Assembly: GCA_016302165.1 (NCBI GenBank)
Contig: JAEDOD010000086.1
Span: 1-7,670 of the forward strand
Length of the DNA: 7,670 nt
Source: Sphaerochaetaceae bacterium
Lineage (GTDB): Bacteria > Spirochaetota > Spirochaetia > Sphaerochaetales > Sphaerochaetaceae
Direction: 5' to 3'
Positions 1-6,155 of this stretch are shown here, one piece after another. A program made the position numbers and the translations under genes. Each line of letters opens with the position of its first letter. Positions within the stretch are counted from its first letter, which is position 1. The notes under the pieces are model-generated. The model had not been told where the DNA came from. It saw nothing but the letters and a program-made list of their open reading frames with translations, and made no database searches.

Positions 1-1
1 G

Positions 2-37
2 GATGACGCAGCGATAAAAGTTGTATTCAGGCCTTAA
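2..37 (+). CDS. possible C-terminal tail of an upstream gene (partial)
   Basis: One frame is open from the left edge and reads DDAAIKVVFRP before a TAA stop at 35-37; the other two forward frames stop within the first 15 bases. An intrinsic terminator begins 21 bases after this stop, which is where a gene end would be expected. Eleven residues are too few to assign a family, and chance openness over so short a stretch is common. The call rests mainly on the position of the terminator. Confidence 0.3.
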   Translation, partial: DDAAIKVVFRP

Positions 38-58
38 TTACGTCTTTTCTCCCCATGG

Positions 59-90
59 GCCCCTTCCGCTATCTGCGGTGGGGGCTTTTT
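59..90 (+). terminator. intrinsic terminator of the upstream gene
   Basis: An 11-position stem pairs 59-69 (GCCCCTTCCGC) with 75-85 (GCGGTGGGGGC). It has one T-T mismatch and one G-T wobble, a five-base loop (TATCT), and is followed directly by TTTTT at 86-90. It separates the upstream transcript from the transporter operon, whose own promoter starts 36 bases later. Confidence 0.85.
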
Positions 91-125
91 GGATTGATTG
101 GTGTACATTTTCCCATTTATTTTAC

Positions 126-154
126 TTGACAGCAAAGGAATGAAGTAGGACAAT
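126..154 (+). promoter_or_regulatory. sigma-70-type promoter of the transporter/catabolic operon
   Basis: The -35 box TTGACA (126-131) matches the consensus fully. After a 17 bp spacer comes GACAAT (149-154), four of six matches to TATAAT. Transcription would start near 161, leaving a leader of about 60 nt rich in A. It is the only good promoter between the terminator and the binding-protein gene, and since the six downstream genes are closely packed it probably drives all of them. Confidence 0.7.
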
Positions 155-183
155 TAGTAAAAATTAGTTACAAATGAAACTAA
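153..183 (+). promoter_or_regulatory. candidate operator: palindrome plus an extra half-site
   Basis: Bases 164-183 form an imperfect 20 bp palindrome, TTAGTTaCA-aa-TGaAACTAA, with eight of ten pairs complementary. The outer six bases of each arm pair perfectly. The ATTAGT that starts the left arm (163-168) also occurs at 153-158, exactly 10 bp (one helical turn) upstream and overlapping the -10 box. The palindrome sits at about +3 to +22 of the predicted transcript, where a bound repressor would block initiation. The SorC-family regulator encoded at 6179 is the natural candidate to bind it, which is an inference. The stretch is A/T-rich, so some of the symmetry could be chance. Confidence 0.55.
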
Positions 184-222
184 AAAACAAAGGAAACCAA
201 TAAAAAAAGGAAGGAAAAGACT

Positions 223-1470
223 ATGAAAAAAGGATTGATTGTTGTAATGGCAGTCATGCTTATGACAACTATGCTTTTCGCCCAGGGCGCTACTGAAGCC
301 GCAAGCGAAAAGACACCAGTAAGGGTCATGATCTGGACATCATCCTATGATGAGAAGATCGGACCAAATAATATCGAGGCAAAGTTTGAGGAAGCTTTCC
401 CTCAGTATGACCTGGAATTTGAGCTGGTGGAGTATGAGAATCTGGACAGCCAGACTCTTCTTGCCCACAACACAGGAAACGACTATGACGTCATCATGGT
501 CAACCACTCCTCACTCCCAATGTTCGTCTCAGGTGGAGTAGTGGCACCTCTTGATGATGTAGTTGCAAACCTTGATATGGAATACTACTCAGAGAAGGCT
601 GTGAACGCATCCAAGTTCGACGGCCACTGGTATGGAATTCCATTCGATCCAGACTGCAGAATCCTTGCATATAACCAGACTCTCATCCATGAGCTTGGCT
701 TCGATGATCCAAAGACCACAGACGACGTACTGGCAATTGCAAAGGCTGGCTATGAAAAGGGATATTATGCTATGGCCGGCGGTCTCAACAGAAACACATT
801 CTGTGTATATGACCTTGGTGGATTCATGCTCTGTTGGGGCATCCAGGTCTACAAAGTGGACGAAAACGGAAAGTACGTATGTCAGCTGAACACACCGGAA
901 GCTGTAGACTATATGAACTGGGCACAGCAGATGTATGCATGTATGCCACATGACGCTAACCTTGACAACACAACAGCAAGAAGCTGGTTTGCTCAGGGTA
1001 AGGTCCTTATGCTGTGGTGGACTCCTTCCCAGATCAAGTCTGTGCTTCCAAAGTTTGCGAACAGGGAAGACTGTGCCTTTGCTGAGATGCCACTTGGACC
1101 AACAGGCGTAAACGGTTCAGCCATGGGCGGCTACATGTGGTCAATGGGATCTGGTGCACAGAATCCTGAAGGCGCAAAGGCATTCATCGAATGGGCTCTC
1201 CAGCCAGAGACCCAGGGTCAGATCTGCCGTGGTCTTCCATCAGACAGCAGAGCTTACGACTATGCTCCATACAACGTTCCTGAGTATGACATGTTCCGTG
1301 AGCAGATTGCCAAGGCTGAGTATCCTGTGGCCCTTACAAGCGTTCTTACAAAGGTATTCGATGTATGGTCAGTTCCATATGCAAAGTGCATGATGGGCGA
1401 GCTGACACCAGAAGAGGCTTGTGCCCAGGGATACAAGGAGATCCAGGCACTTCTTGATACAATCAACTGA
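223..1470 (+). CDS. ABC transporter sugar-binding protein (extracellular solute-binding family 1)
   Basis: Periplasmic receptor of an ABC sugar importer, which hands its ligand to the two permeases encoded next. The 415 residues begin with a signal peptide: lysines at 2-3, a hydrophobic core at about 5-19, and a likely cleavage after A20 (LFA|QG). No lipobox cysteine is present, so it should be soluble in the periplasm. The middle of the protein has the DGHWYGIPFDPD stretch (133-144) and the AWF-like ARSWFAQGK stretch (252-260) typical of MalE-like family 1 proteins; the length is also typical. The start is set by AAGGAAGG eight bases upstream of the ATG. Proline is mostly coded by CCA here, unlike the permease genes, which suggests high expression. 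Nine cysteines (145, 194, 204, 220, 240, 284, 335, 389, 400) are unusual for an exported protein. The ligand cannot be told from sequence alone; a mono- or oligosaccharide is likely. Confidence 0.92.
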   Translation: MKKGLIVVMAVMLMTTMLFAQGATEAASEKTPVRVMIWTSSYDEKIGPNNIEAKFEEAFPQYDLEFELVEYENLDSQTLLAHNTGNDYDVIMVNHSSLPMFVSGGVVAPLDDVVANLDMEYYSEKAVNASKFDGHWYGIPFDPDCRILAYNQTLIHELGFDDPKTTDDVLAIAKAGYEKGYYAMAGGLNRNTFCVYDLGGFMLCWGIQVYKVDENGKYVCQLNTPEAVDYMNWAQQMYACMPHDANLDNTTARSWFAQGKVLMLWWTPSQIKSVLPKFANREDCAFAEMPLGPTGVNGSAMGGYMWSMGSGAQNPEGAKAFIEWALQPETQGQICRGLPSDSRAYDYAPYNVPEYDMFREQIAKAEYPVALTSVLTKVFDVWSVPYAKCMMGELTPEEACAQGYKEIQALLDTIN

Positions 1471-1486
1471 CACTGACACGATGGAT

Positions 1487-1514
1487 CCAGGAGGTGTCGA
1501 GAGACACCCCCTGG
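1487..1514 (+). promoter_or_regulatory. intercistronic mRNA hairpin between the binding-protein and permease genes
   Basis: A 12-position stem pairs 1487-1498 (CCAGGAGGTGTC) with 1503-1514 (GACACCCCCTGG), broken by a single A-C mismatch and capped by a GAGA (GNRA-type) tetraloop. No T-run follows (TCTATGTAGGG), so it is not a standard terminator. It lies 16 nt after the binding-protein stop and 17 nt before the permease start. Hairpins here are known in other sugar ABC operons (malE-malF) to protect the upstream mRNA and raise receptor over permease levels; that role is inferred. Its right arm ends close to the permease Shine-Dalgarno but does not include it. Confidence 0.75.
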
Positions 1515-1521
1515 TCTATGT

Positions 1522-1526
1522 AGGGA
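1522..1526 (+). promoter_or_regulatory. ribosome binding site fixing the first permease start
   Basis: AGGGA lies five bases before the ATG at 1532. Two in-frame ATGs further upstream, at 1421 (inside the preceding gene) and 1481, have no comparable site. The residues they would add are not membrane-like and would be encoded across the hairpin. This supports MKKKPGQ as the true N-terminus. Confidence 0.7.
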
Positions 1527-1531
1527 AGAAA

Positions 1532-2422
1532 ATGAAAAAGAAACCAGGACAGGTAATTCTGCCATATCTATTGATAGCTCCAGCATTTCTTATGATCGGG
1601 ATATTCGTTCTTTATCCCATGGTCTACAACTTCATCCTTAGCTTCTTCGACTACAGCCTGGCTTCCATCGAAAGGCCATTTGTAGGGTTGAAGAACTATG
1701 TGACCATGTTCCATACTCCACGGTTCTGGCAGGCTGTGGTGAGGACAGGAATCTGGACACTCTCCAACCTGGTGGTGGCAATCCTCATTGGAGTGGGAGC
1801 TGCATTTCTTCTCTATTCAGGCTTCTTCGGCAGCAATGTGCTGAAGTCATTCATCCTTATTCCTTGGATTCTTCCTTCCGTCATCACAGGATACATCTTC
1901 TCGCTGATGATGAATGAAAAGGCTGGAATCCTTACATGGCTCATAAGGGTTTCTGGCCTGGGAGACCAGAACTTCTCCTTCTTCGCCACAGGTAGGCTGT
2001 CTATGGTTGCGGCAATCATGGCCAATGTCTGGCGAGCCTTCCCATTCTTTACTCTCATGATATACGCAAAGCTCTGCACCATTCCCACTGACCATGTGGA
2101 GGCTGCAAAGCTGGAAGGGGCAAATGGAATCCAGATGTTCGGATACGTATATAACCCTTTCATCAAGGATACTCTCTATTCCTGCGTATTTCTGTGCTTC
2201 ATCTGGACCTTCAACGCCTACGATATCATGAAGGTCATGACCAACGGTGGACCAGCTGAGTCTACCACCACAATGTCTATCCTCATACAGAGGGAGGCAT
2301 TCTCATACTTCTCACTTAGCAACGCAGCTACCATGAGCGTCTTCGCCTTCGCGATAATGCTTTCGGTAATCATCATAGCCAAGACCTTGGCTTCAATCTG
2401 GAGGAAACACTATGAAAAATAA
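1532..2422 (+). CDS. ABC sugar transporter permease, MalF/UgpA type
   Basis: Inner-membrane channel subunit that pairs with the permease encoded directly after it. From the ATG at 1532 the protein has 296 residues, the usual size for this family. Six membrane segments are visible at about 8-30, 68-95, 104-126, 155-178, 213-232 and 264-288. The ATPase-docking EAA loop is at 190-209: EAAKLEG (190-196), nine residues, then V-Y-N-P, close to the family pattern EAA-x3-G-x9-I-x-LP. The TNGGP motif at 237-241 is also typical of MalF-like subunits. The start was chosen by a nearby AGGGA site and by the fit to family length. It overlaps the next gene by 11 nt, so translation of the pair is probably coupled. 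Confidence 0.92.
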   Translation: MKKKPGQVILPYLLIAPAFLMIGIFVLYPMVYNFILSFFDYSLASIERPFVGLKNYVTMFHTPRFWQAVVRTGIWTLSNLVVAILIGVGAAFLLYSGFFGSNVLKSFILIPWILPSVITGYIFSLMMNEKAGILTWLIRVSGLGDQNFSFFATGRLSMVAAIMANVWRAFPFFTLMIYAKLCTIPTDHVEAAKLEGANGIQMFGYVYNPFIKDTLYSCVFLCFIWTFNAYDIMKVMTNGGPAESTTTMSILIQREAFSYFSLSNAATMSVFAFAIMLSVIIIAKTLASIWRKHYEK

Positions 2423-3251
2423 GTTCAGACGCTCCATTGGAACCAATATACTCATATATTTCTGTGCAGCAGTACTGTTTATCCTGATACTGTTTCCCTT
2501 CTACTGGATCATCTGCACTTCCTTCAAGGAGACTCTGGACATCTATGTGATTCCTCCTGAGTTCTTCCCCAAGAAGTTCGATTTCACCAACTACGCCTTG
2601 GCCTTCACCAAGTATAAGGTGCCTGTGTTCTTCATTAACTCCTTGAAGGTCACTGTAGCTACTGTCTTCTTCACGACCCTCATCGGATCCCTGGCAGCCT
2701 TCTCCCTGACAAGAATGCATTTCCTTGGTTCCAAGACACTCCGGAAGTTCCTGGGAATCACCCAGATGTTCCCTGTGGTTGTGCTTCTTGTTCCTCTCTT
2801 CATCATGTGCTCAAAGCTGAAGATGTATAACAAGCTGCCTTCCCTGATTCTGCCCTACGTGGCTCTTCAGCTTCCTGTATCCATAATCCTTCAGTCTGGC
2901 TATTACAAGGATGTGCCCTTGGCCCTGGAGGAGGCTGCAAAGCTTGACGGCTGCAATACCTTCCAGCTCTTCGGGAAGATATTCCTTCCTCTTGTGACAC
3001 CTGGAATCGTGGCCACAGGAGTATATACCTTTATCCAGGTATGGCAGGAGTTCCTCCTTGCTTCATCCCTCATTACCAAGAAGGCCATGTTCACTCTTAC
3101 GGTGGGCCTTACAACCTTTAAAGGTGATGAGATGACGGATTGGGGAGCCTTGATGGCAACTTCCGTAATCATAGCCATTCCTGCACTGGTGCTCTTTAAC
3201 CTGTCTCAGGAATTCTTCATTAACAAGGTGGCCGGCTCGGTAAAGGAATAG
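2412..3251 (+). CDS. ABC sugar transporter permease, MalG/UgpE type
   Basis: Second inner-membrane channel subunit, 279 residues, a normal length for MalG-like proteins. The N-terminal segment (about 13-35) leads into the familiar YWIICTSFKE stretch (31-40). Further membrane segments lie at about 75-98, 113-135, 142-162, 195-218 and 247-268. The EAA loop fits the consensus fully: EAAKLDG (174-180), nine residues, then I-F-L-P (190-193). GGAGG at 2400-2404, inside the end of the first permease gene, sits seven bases before the ATG. The stop codon lies three bases before the next gene, so kinase synthesis is tied to transporter synthesis. No ATP-binding subunit follows. Confidence 0.93.
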   Translation: MKNKFRRSIGTNILIYFCAAVLFILILFPFYWIICTSFKETLDIYVIPPEFFPKKFDFTNYALAFTKYKVPVFFINSLKVTVATVFFTTLIGSLAAFSLTRMHFLGSKTLRKFLGITQMFPVVVLLVPLFIMCSKLKMYNKLPSLILPYVALQLPVSIILQSGYYKDVPLALEEAAKLDGCNTFQLFGKIFLPLVTPGIVATGVYTFIQVWQEFLLASSLITKKAMFTLTVGLTTFKGDEMTDWGALMATSVIIAIPALVLFNLSQEFFINKVAGSVKE

Positions 3252-3254
3252 GAT

Positions 3255-4187
3255 ATGACAGGAACAGTAACTCTCAATCCCTGCATTGACAGAACCTGCT
3301 GTATAGATGGCTTCACTGTTGGGGGGATGAACCGAATCATAAGTGACCGGCGAGATATATCCGGTAAGGGAATAAACGTCTCCCTTGCCTTGAAGGAGCT
3401 GGGAGAGCCTGTGCTTACCTCAGGCTTCCTGTATAGCGGTAGCCGCTCTCTTTTTCTGGAAGGCCTGAAGAATAGTTTCCTTGACTACAGGGCCGTTGAG
3501 GTGGATGGATACCTGAGGGAGAACATCAAGCTCTGGGACAAGAGAAGCGATATCACAACGGAAGTGAACCAGAAGGGAGCCTTTGTTCCTGAAGATAAGG
3601 TGGAGGCCTTCATTTCCCTTTTCTCTTCATTTGTAGGCACTCTTGATACTGTGGTGCTTTCAGGAAGTGTTCCTGAAGGAGTAAGGAGAGATATCTATCG
3701 GGTCCTTATAGAAAGAGCCAACGAAAAGGGAGTGAAGTGCATCCTTGATGGAGAAGGGGACCTTCTTCTTTCCGGCCTTGAAGCCAGGCCATTCCTGATC
3801 AAGCCCAACGAATATGAATTCATTTCAGCCTTCGCTCCAAAGGATGGCTCCCTGGAGGAGATAGCGAAAAGGGCCAAGGAAATCGTCAGGAGCGGTATGA
3901 CGACTATGGTCAGCGTAACGCTTGGCCGTCGAGGGGCCTTGCTGACTGACGGAAAGGACACTTATTTTGCTTCTCCCCCAGAAATGGAAGTGAAGTGCAC
4001 CCAAGGGGCTGGAGACAGCGTGGTTGCAGGATTCTCTCTGGCCATGGCTGAAGGAAAGACAATGGCTGATATGCTTCGCTACGGAGTTGCAGCGGCTTCC
4101 GGAACTCTTATGAGGGAAGGAACGGAGATGTGCAGAAAAGAGGACTTCATGAGGATTCTTCCTCAGGTAAAGGTGAAGTCCCTTTAA
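3255..4187 (+). CDS. PfkB-family sugar-phosphate kinase, 1-phosphofructokinase / tagatose-6-phosphate kinase type
   Basis: Cytoplasmic ATP-dependent kinase expected to convert a ketose phosphate to the bisphosphate cleaved by the aldolase encoded next. The 310 residues match LacC/FruK/Pfk-2 in length. Family marks run in order: TVTLNPCID (4-12), with D12 at the substrate-contact aspartate of Pfk-2; SGKGINVS (36-43); TEVNQKG (102-108), like the TEIN-x2-GP of FruK/LacC; SGSVPEG (136-142); KPNEYE (183-188); and GAGDS (251-255), with D254 the catalytic base. These full substrate-side motifs favour a sugar-phosphate acceptor rather than a free sugar. AAAGGA (3242-3247) within the end of the permease gene is its ribosome binding site. 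Which ketose phosphate it uses cannot be decided between fructose-1-P, tagatose-6-P and others. Confidence 0.88.
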   Translation: MTGTVTLNPCIDRTCCIDGFTVGGMNRIISDRRDISGKGINVSLALKELGEPVLTSGFLYSGSRSLFLEGLKNSFLDYRAVEVDGYLRENIKLWDKRSDITTEVNQKGAFVPEDKVEAFISLFSSFVGTLDTVVLSGSVPEGVRRDIYRVLIERANEKGVKCILDGEGDLLLSGLEARPFLIKPNEYEFISAFAPKDGSLEEIAKRAKEIVRSGMTTMVSVTLGRRGALLTDGKDTYFASPPEMEVKCTQGAGDSVVAGFSLAMAEGKTMADMLRYGVAAASGTLMREGTEMCRKEDFMRILPQVKVKSL

Positions 4188-4218
4188 TGGAAAATAGATA
4201 GGCCCGGATGTGGGTATT

Positions 4219-4223
4219 GGAGG
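4219..4223 (+). promoter_or_regulatory. ribosome binding site fixing the aldolase start
   Basis: GGAGG lies five bases before the ATG at 4229. An in-frame ATG at 4208 is upstream of this site and would add seven residues (MWVLEEN) encoded by the site itself. Starting at 4229 gives 286 residues, the same length as Escherichia coli KbaY, and puts the zinc ligands at the same numbers. Confidence 0.8.
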
Positions 4224-4228
4224 AAAAT

Positions 4229-5089
4229 ATGGGATTAGTGACCATGAAGTATGAGATGCTTAAGGCACTGAAGGGGGAGTATGCTGTTCCTGCATTCAAC
4301 TTCTTCAGCTTCGATAACCTTGTGGGAATAGCAAAGGCTGCTGCAGAGAAGAAGAGCCCTGTAATTGCCATGGCTACCACCAGCGGAATCAAGGTTATGG
4401 GAGAGAAGGCTGTTGTCAAGATGGCAGAAGGAGTGGCTGATGACTACGGCATCAACCTGGTGCTTCATCTTGACCACTGTACAGATATTGAGCTTTTGAA
4501 GAGATGTGTAGACAACGGCTTCACTTCCGTAATGATCGATTCATCAAAGAAGAGCTTTGCCGAGAATATTGACGACACACAGCGTGTGGTTGAATACGCA
4601 GCCCGCTACGGAGTTACTGTAGAGTCTGAGCTTGGACATGTGGGCGGCAAGGAGGACGACATCGTAGTCGATGAGATGTCTGCCCTGTTTACAGAGCCTG
4701 AGAAGGCTGAAGAGTTCGTCTCTGTCACAGGCCTGGATGCCCTGGCTGTGGCTGTAGGAACAGTACATGGCTTCTACAAGGCAAAGCCTAAACTTGACTT
4801 TGAACGCATCAGCAAGATTCATTCTCTTCTTCCTTCCACTCCTCTGGTCCTCCATGGAGGCACAGGAGTTCCTTATGATGACTTCAGAGAGGCCATCAGA
4901 CGGGGAGTCAGGAAGATCAATGTGGGAACTGAGCTTAAGGTTCACGGAGTATTCGACACATCCAAGGCTGGCTACAACTCAGAAGAGGCCAAGAGCGATC
5001 CGAGAAACGTGTCCAAGATGGTAATCGCCAAGGTCAGTGCCATCTGCTCAGAAATAATCGATGTCATGGGATCCGAAGGCAAAGCCTGA
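4229..5089 (+). CDS. class II ketose-1,6-bisphosphate aldolase (tagatose/fructose-bisphosphate type)
   Basis: Zinc-dependent aldolase that splits a ketose 1,6-bisphosphate into dihydroxyacetone phosphate and an aldehyde phosphate in the cytoplasm. The 286-residue protein is collinear with GatY/KbaY: YAVPAFN (18-24); HLDHC (80-84), with catalytic D82 and zinc ligand H83; ESELGHVGG (132-140), with E134; AVAVGTVHG (173-181), with zinc ligand H180; and LVLHGGTGVP (206-215), with H209. RKINVGTELK (228-237) forms part of the phosphate-binding end. The HGGTGVP sequence resembles fructose-bisphosphate aldolases, where GatY and KbaY have HGASDVP, so the preferred stereoisomer (fructose, tagatose or another) is open. 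It lies between two PfkB kinases, 41 nt after the first and 22 nt before the second. I know of no non-catalytic GatZ-like partner in this window. Confidence 0.9.
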   Translation: MGLVTMKYEMLKALKGEYAVPAFNFFSFDNLVGIAKAAAEKKSPVIAMATTSGIKVMGEKAVVKMAEGVADDYGINLVLHLDHCTDIELLKRCVDNGFTSVMIDSSKKSFAENIDDTQRVVEYAARYGVTVESELGHVGGKEDDIVVDEMSALFTEPEKAEEFVSVTGLDALAVAVGTVHGFYKAKPKLDFERISKIHSLLPSTPLVLHGGTGVPYDDFREAIRRGVRKINVGTELKVHGVFDTSKAGYNSEEAKSDPRNVSKMVIAKVSAICSEIIDVMGSEGKA

Positions 5090-5111
5090 GGGAAGAGTTC
5101 TGGAGTAAAGG

Positions 5112-6023
5112 ATGAAATCTGTTCTTGCTGTCTGTCTTAGTCCGACTTTCCAGAGAATGCTGGTTTTCCCCAGCTTTGCTGAAAACGAAGTCAACAGAAG
5201 TACCCAGGTGCTGGAGATTGCATCAGGAAAGGGTATAAACGTCTCAAGGGTCCTGAACCTTTTGGGGCGTCCCTGTACCAACCTTATTCAGCTTGGAGGT
5301 AGAAGGGTTCCCGAATTCCTGGACCTTTGCCTCCAGGATGGCCTGGATGTGGTCTACCTTCCTGTAGAGGCAGATATCAGGACCTGTACAACTGTAATCA
5401 ATGAAAAGGACCATACCTCCACCGAGCTGGTGGAGGAGGCCAGGACTGTGGAGGAAAATGACAGCGACCGGTTCTTCTCCCTCTTTCTCTCCCTTGTGGA
5501 CAGCTATGACGCTGTGGTCATTGCTGGAACCAAGGCAGAAGGCTTTTCTCCTGATATCTATCCCAGGATAGTTGAAGAGGCAAAGAAGAGAGGAAAGATG
5601 GTGATTCTGGATATCAAGGGCCAGGATCTGAAGGATGCCCTGGAGAAGTCGCCCACTGTCATAAAGCCCAATCTTTCCGAATTCACCACCACCTTCCTTC
5701 CAGACAGGGCTGTCTCTGAAAACGAAGATAGCGAAGACATGAAGGATGAAGTGGAGAGAATGCTGAGGGAGATATACAGGAAATATGGTACAGCATCCAT
5801 AATCACCAGAGGTAAATATGACACCTGGTGCTTTGACGGAAACGAGTTCTCTACAGTATCCAACAGAGTTGTGCTTCCTGTGGTGAACACCATAGGCTGC
5901 GGAGATACCCTTACAGCTTCCGTCACCCATGCCCTCTTGGAGGGAATGGCCTTGAAGGATGCCGTACAGTTCGGTATGGACAACGCTGCCAGGAAGGCGG
6001 CCCATCTTGAGCAGGGTCTATAG
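5112..6023 (+). CDS. divergent PfkB-family carbohydrate kinase
   Basis: Second kinase of the operon, 303 residues, presumably cytoplasmic and ATP-dependent. The core fold marks are kept: SGKGINVSRVL (38-48), KPNLSE (185-190), and a GAGD-like GCGD (262-265) with the catalytic D265. The substrate side differs from the first kinase. The NPxxD aspartate is replaced by Q14 (CLSPTFQRM), TExN by TELVEEA (104-110), and SGSxPxG by AGTKAEG (138-144). From memory, a subfamily of PfkB proteins annotated only as 1-phosphofructokinase-like sugar kinases shares the Q and TELVE pattern, so this looks like a different acceptor rather than decay. Its place after the aldolase suggests it supplies the other phosphorylation needed for an unphosphorylated sugar; that is inference. 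GGAG at 5102-5105 sits six bases before the ATG. Last gene before the terminator. Confidence 0.82.
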   Translation: MKSVLAVCLSPTFQRMLVFPSFAENEVNRSTQVLEIASGKGINVSRVLNLLGRPCTNLIQLGGRRVPEFLDLCLQDGLDVVYLPVEADIRTCTTVINEKDHTSTELVEEARTVEENDSDRFFSLFLSLVDSYDAVVIAGTKAEGFSPDIYPRIVEEAKKRGKMVILDIKGQDLKDALEKSPTVIKPNLSEFTTTFLPDRAVSENEDSEDMKDEVERMLREIYRKYGTASIITRGKYDTWCFDGNEFSTVSNRVVLPVVNTIGCGDTLTASVTHALLEGMALKDAVQFGMDNAARKAAHLEQGL

Positions 6024-6027
6024 AGTG

Positions 6028-6055
6028 AAAGGGTCTTCCTTCGGGAGGGCCCTTT
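6028..6055 (+). terminator. operon terminator hairpin with TTCG tetraloop
   Basis: A 12 bp stem pairs AAAGGGTCTTCC (6028-6039) with GGAGGGCCCTTT (6044-6055), with two G-T wobbles and no mismatch. It is capped by C(TTCG)G, the very stable UUCG loop. It begins five bases after the second kinase stop. The T-run is short: three T within the stem, then ACAGTTATTTA, so release may be incomplete and some transcription may continue into the regulator. Confidence 0.72.
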
Positions 6056-6133
6056 ACAGTTATTTATCTGTTAATACTCTCCTCTGCCTTTCCTGAAGAG
6101 AATAAAAATCGTGTGTTTCTCCCGCTCTTATAT

Positions 6134-6155
6134 TATAATTTCCATAGACTCTATG
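6134..6155 (+). promoter_or_regulatory. promoter -10 box of the regulator gene with an overlapping palindrome
   Basis: TATAAT at 6134-6139 is a perfect -10 box. The hexamer 17 bp upstream, GTGTGT (6111-6116), is a poor -35, so the promoter may need an activator or be weak. Four bases after the -10 is a perfect palindrome, CATAGA-c-TCTATG (6143-6155), which would cover the transcription start near 6146. This is a good place for autorepression by the regulator or control by another protein. It does not share an obvious core with the palindrome at 164-183. Confidence 0.5.

Noticed and set aside
52..59. CCCATGGG palindrome
   Set aside because: Only 8 bp, and it shares its last base with the terminator stem, which explains the local G/C richness.
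1487..1514. Intercistronic hairpin as an intrinsic terminator
   Set aside because: No T-run follows and the operon continues with a well-placed ribosome binding site, so processing or stabilisation is the better reading.
1421..1531. N-terminal extension of the first permease from ATG 1421 or 1481
   Set aside because: The extension overlaps the receptor gene and the hairpin, is not membrane-like, and lacks a ribosome binding site; the ATG at 1532 has AGGGA and gives the family length.
4208..4228. Aldolase start at ATG 4208
   Set aside because: The extra seven codons are made of the GGAGG site itself; starting at 4229 gives the KbaY length and residue numbering.
4188..4228. Possible hairpin CCC-N6-GGG before the aldolase gene
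   Set aside because: Only three pairs; not enough to call a structure.
5244..6005. Long open frame (253 codons) on the minus strand
   Set aside because: It lies wholly opposite the second kinase gene, whose protein carries clear PfkB motifs; its translation shows no recognisable domain and no ribosome binding site stands out.
6053..6074. Imperfect palindrome around ACAG...CTGT after the operon terminator
   Set aside because: Eight of eleven pairs match, but three mismatches, A/T-rich content and distance from the -10 box (about 60 bp) leave it near chance; it does not share the half-site of the 164-183 palindrome.
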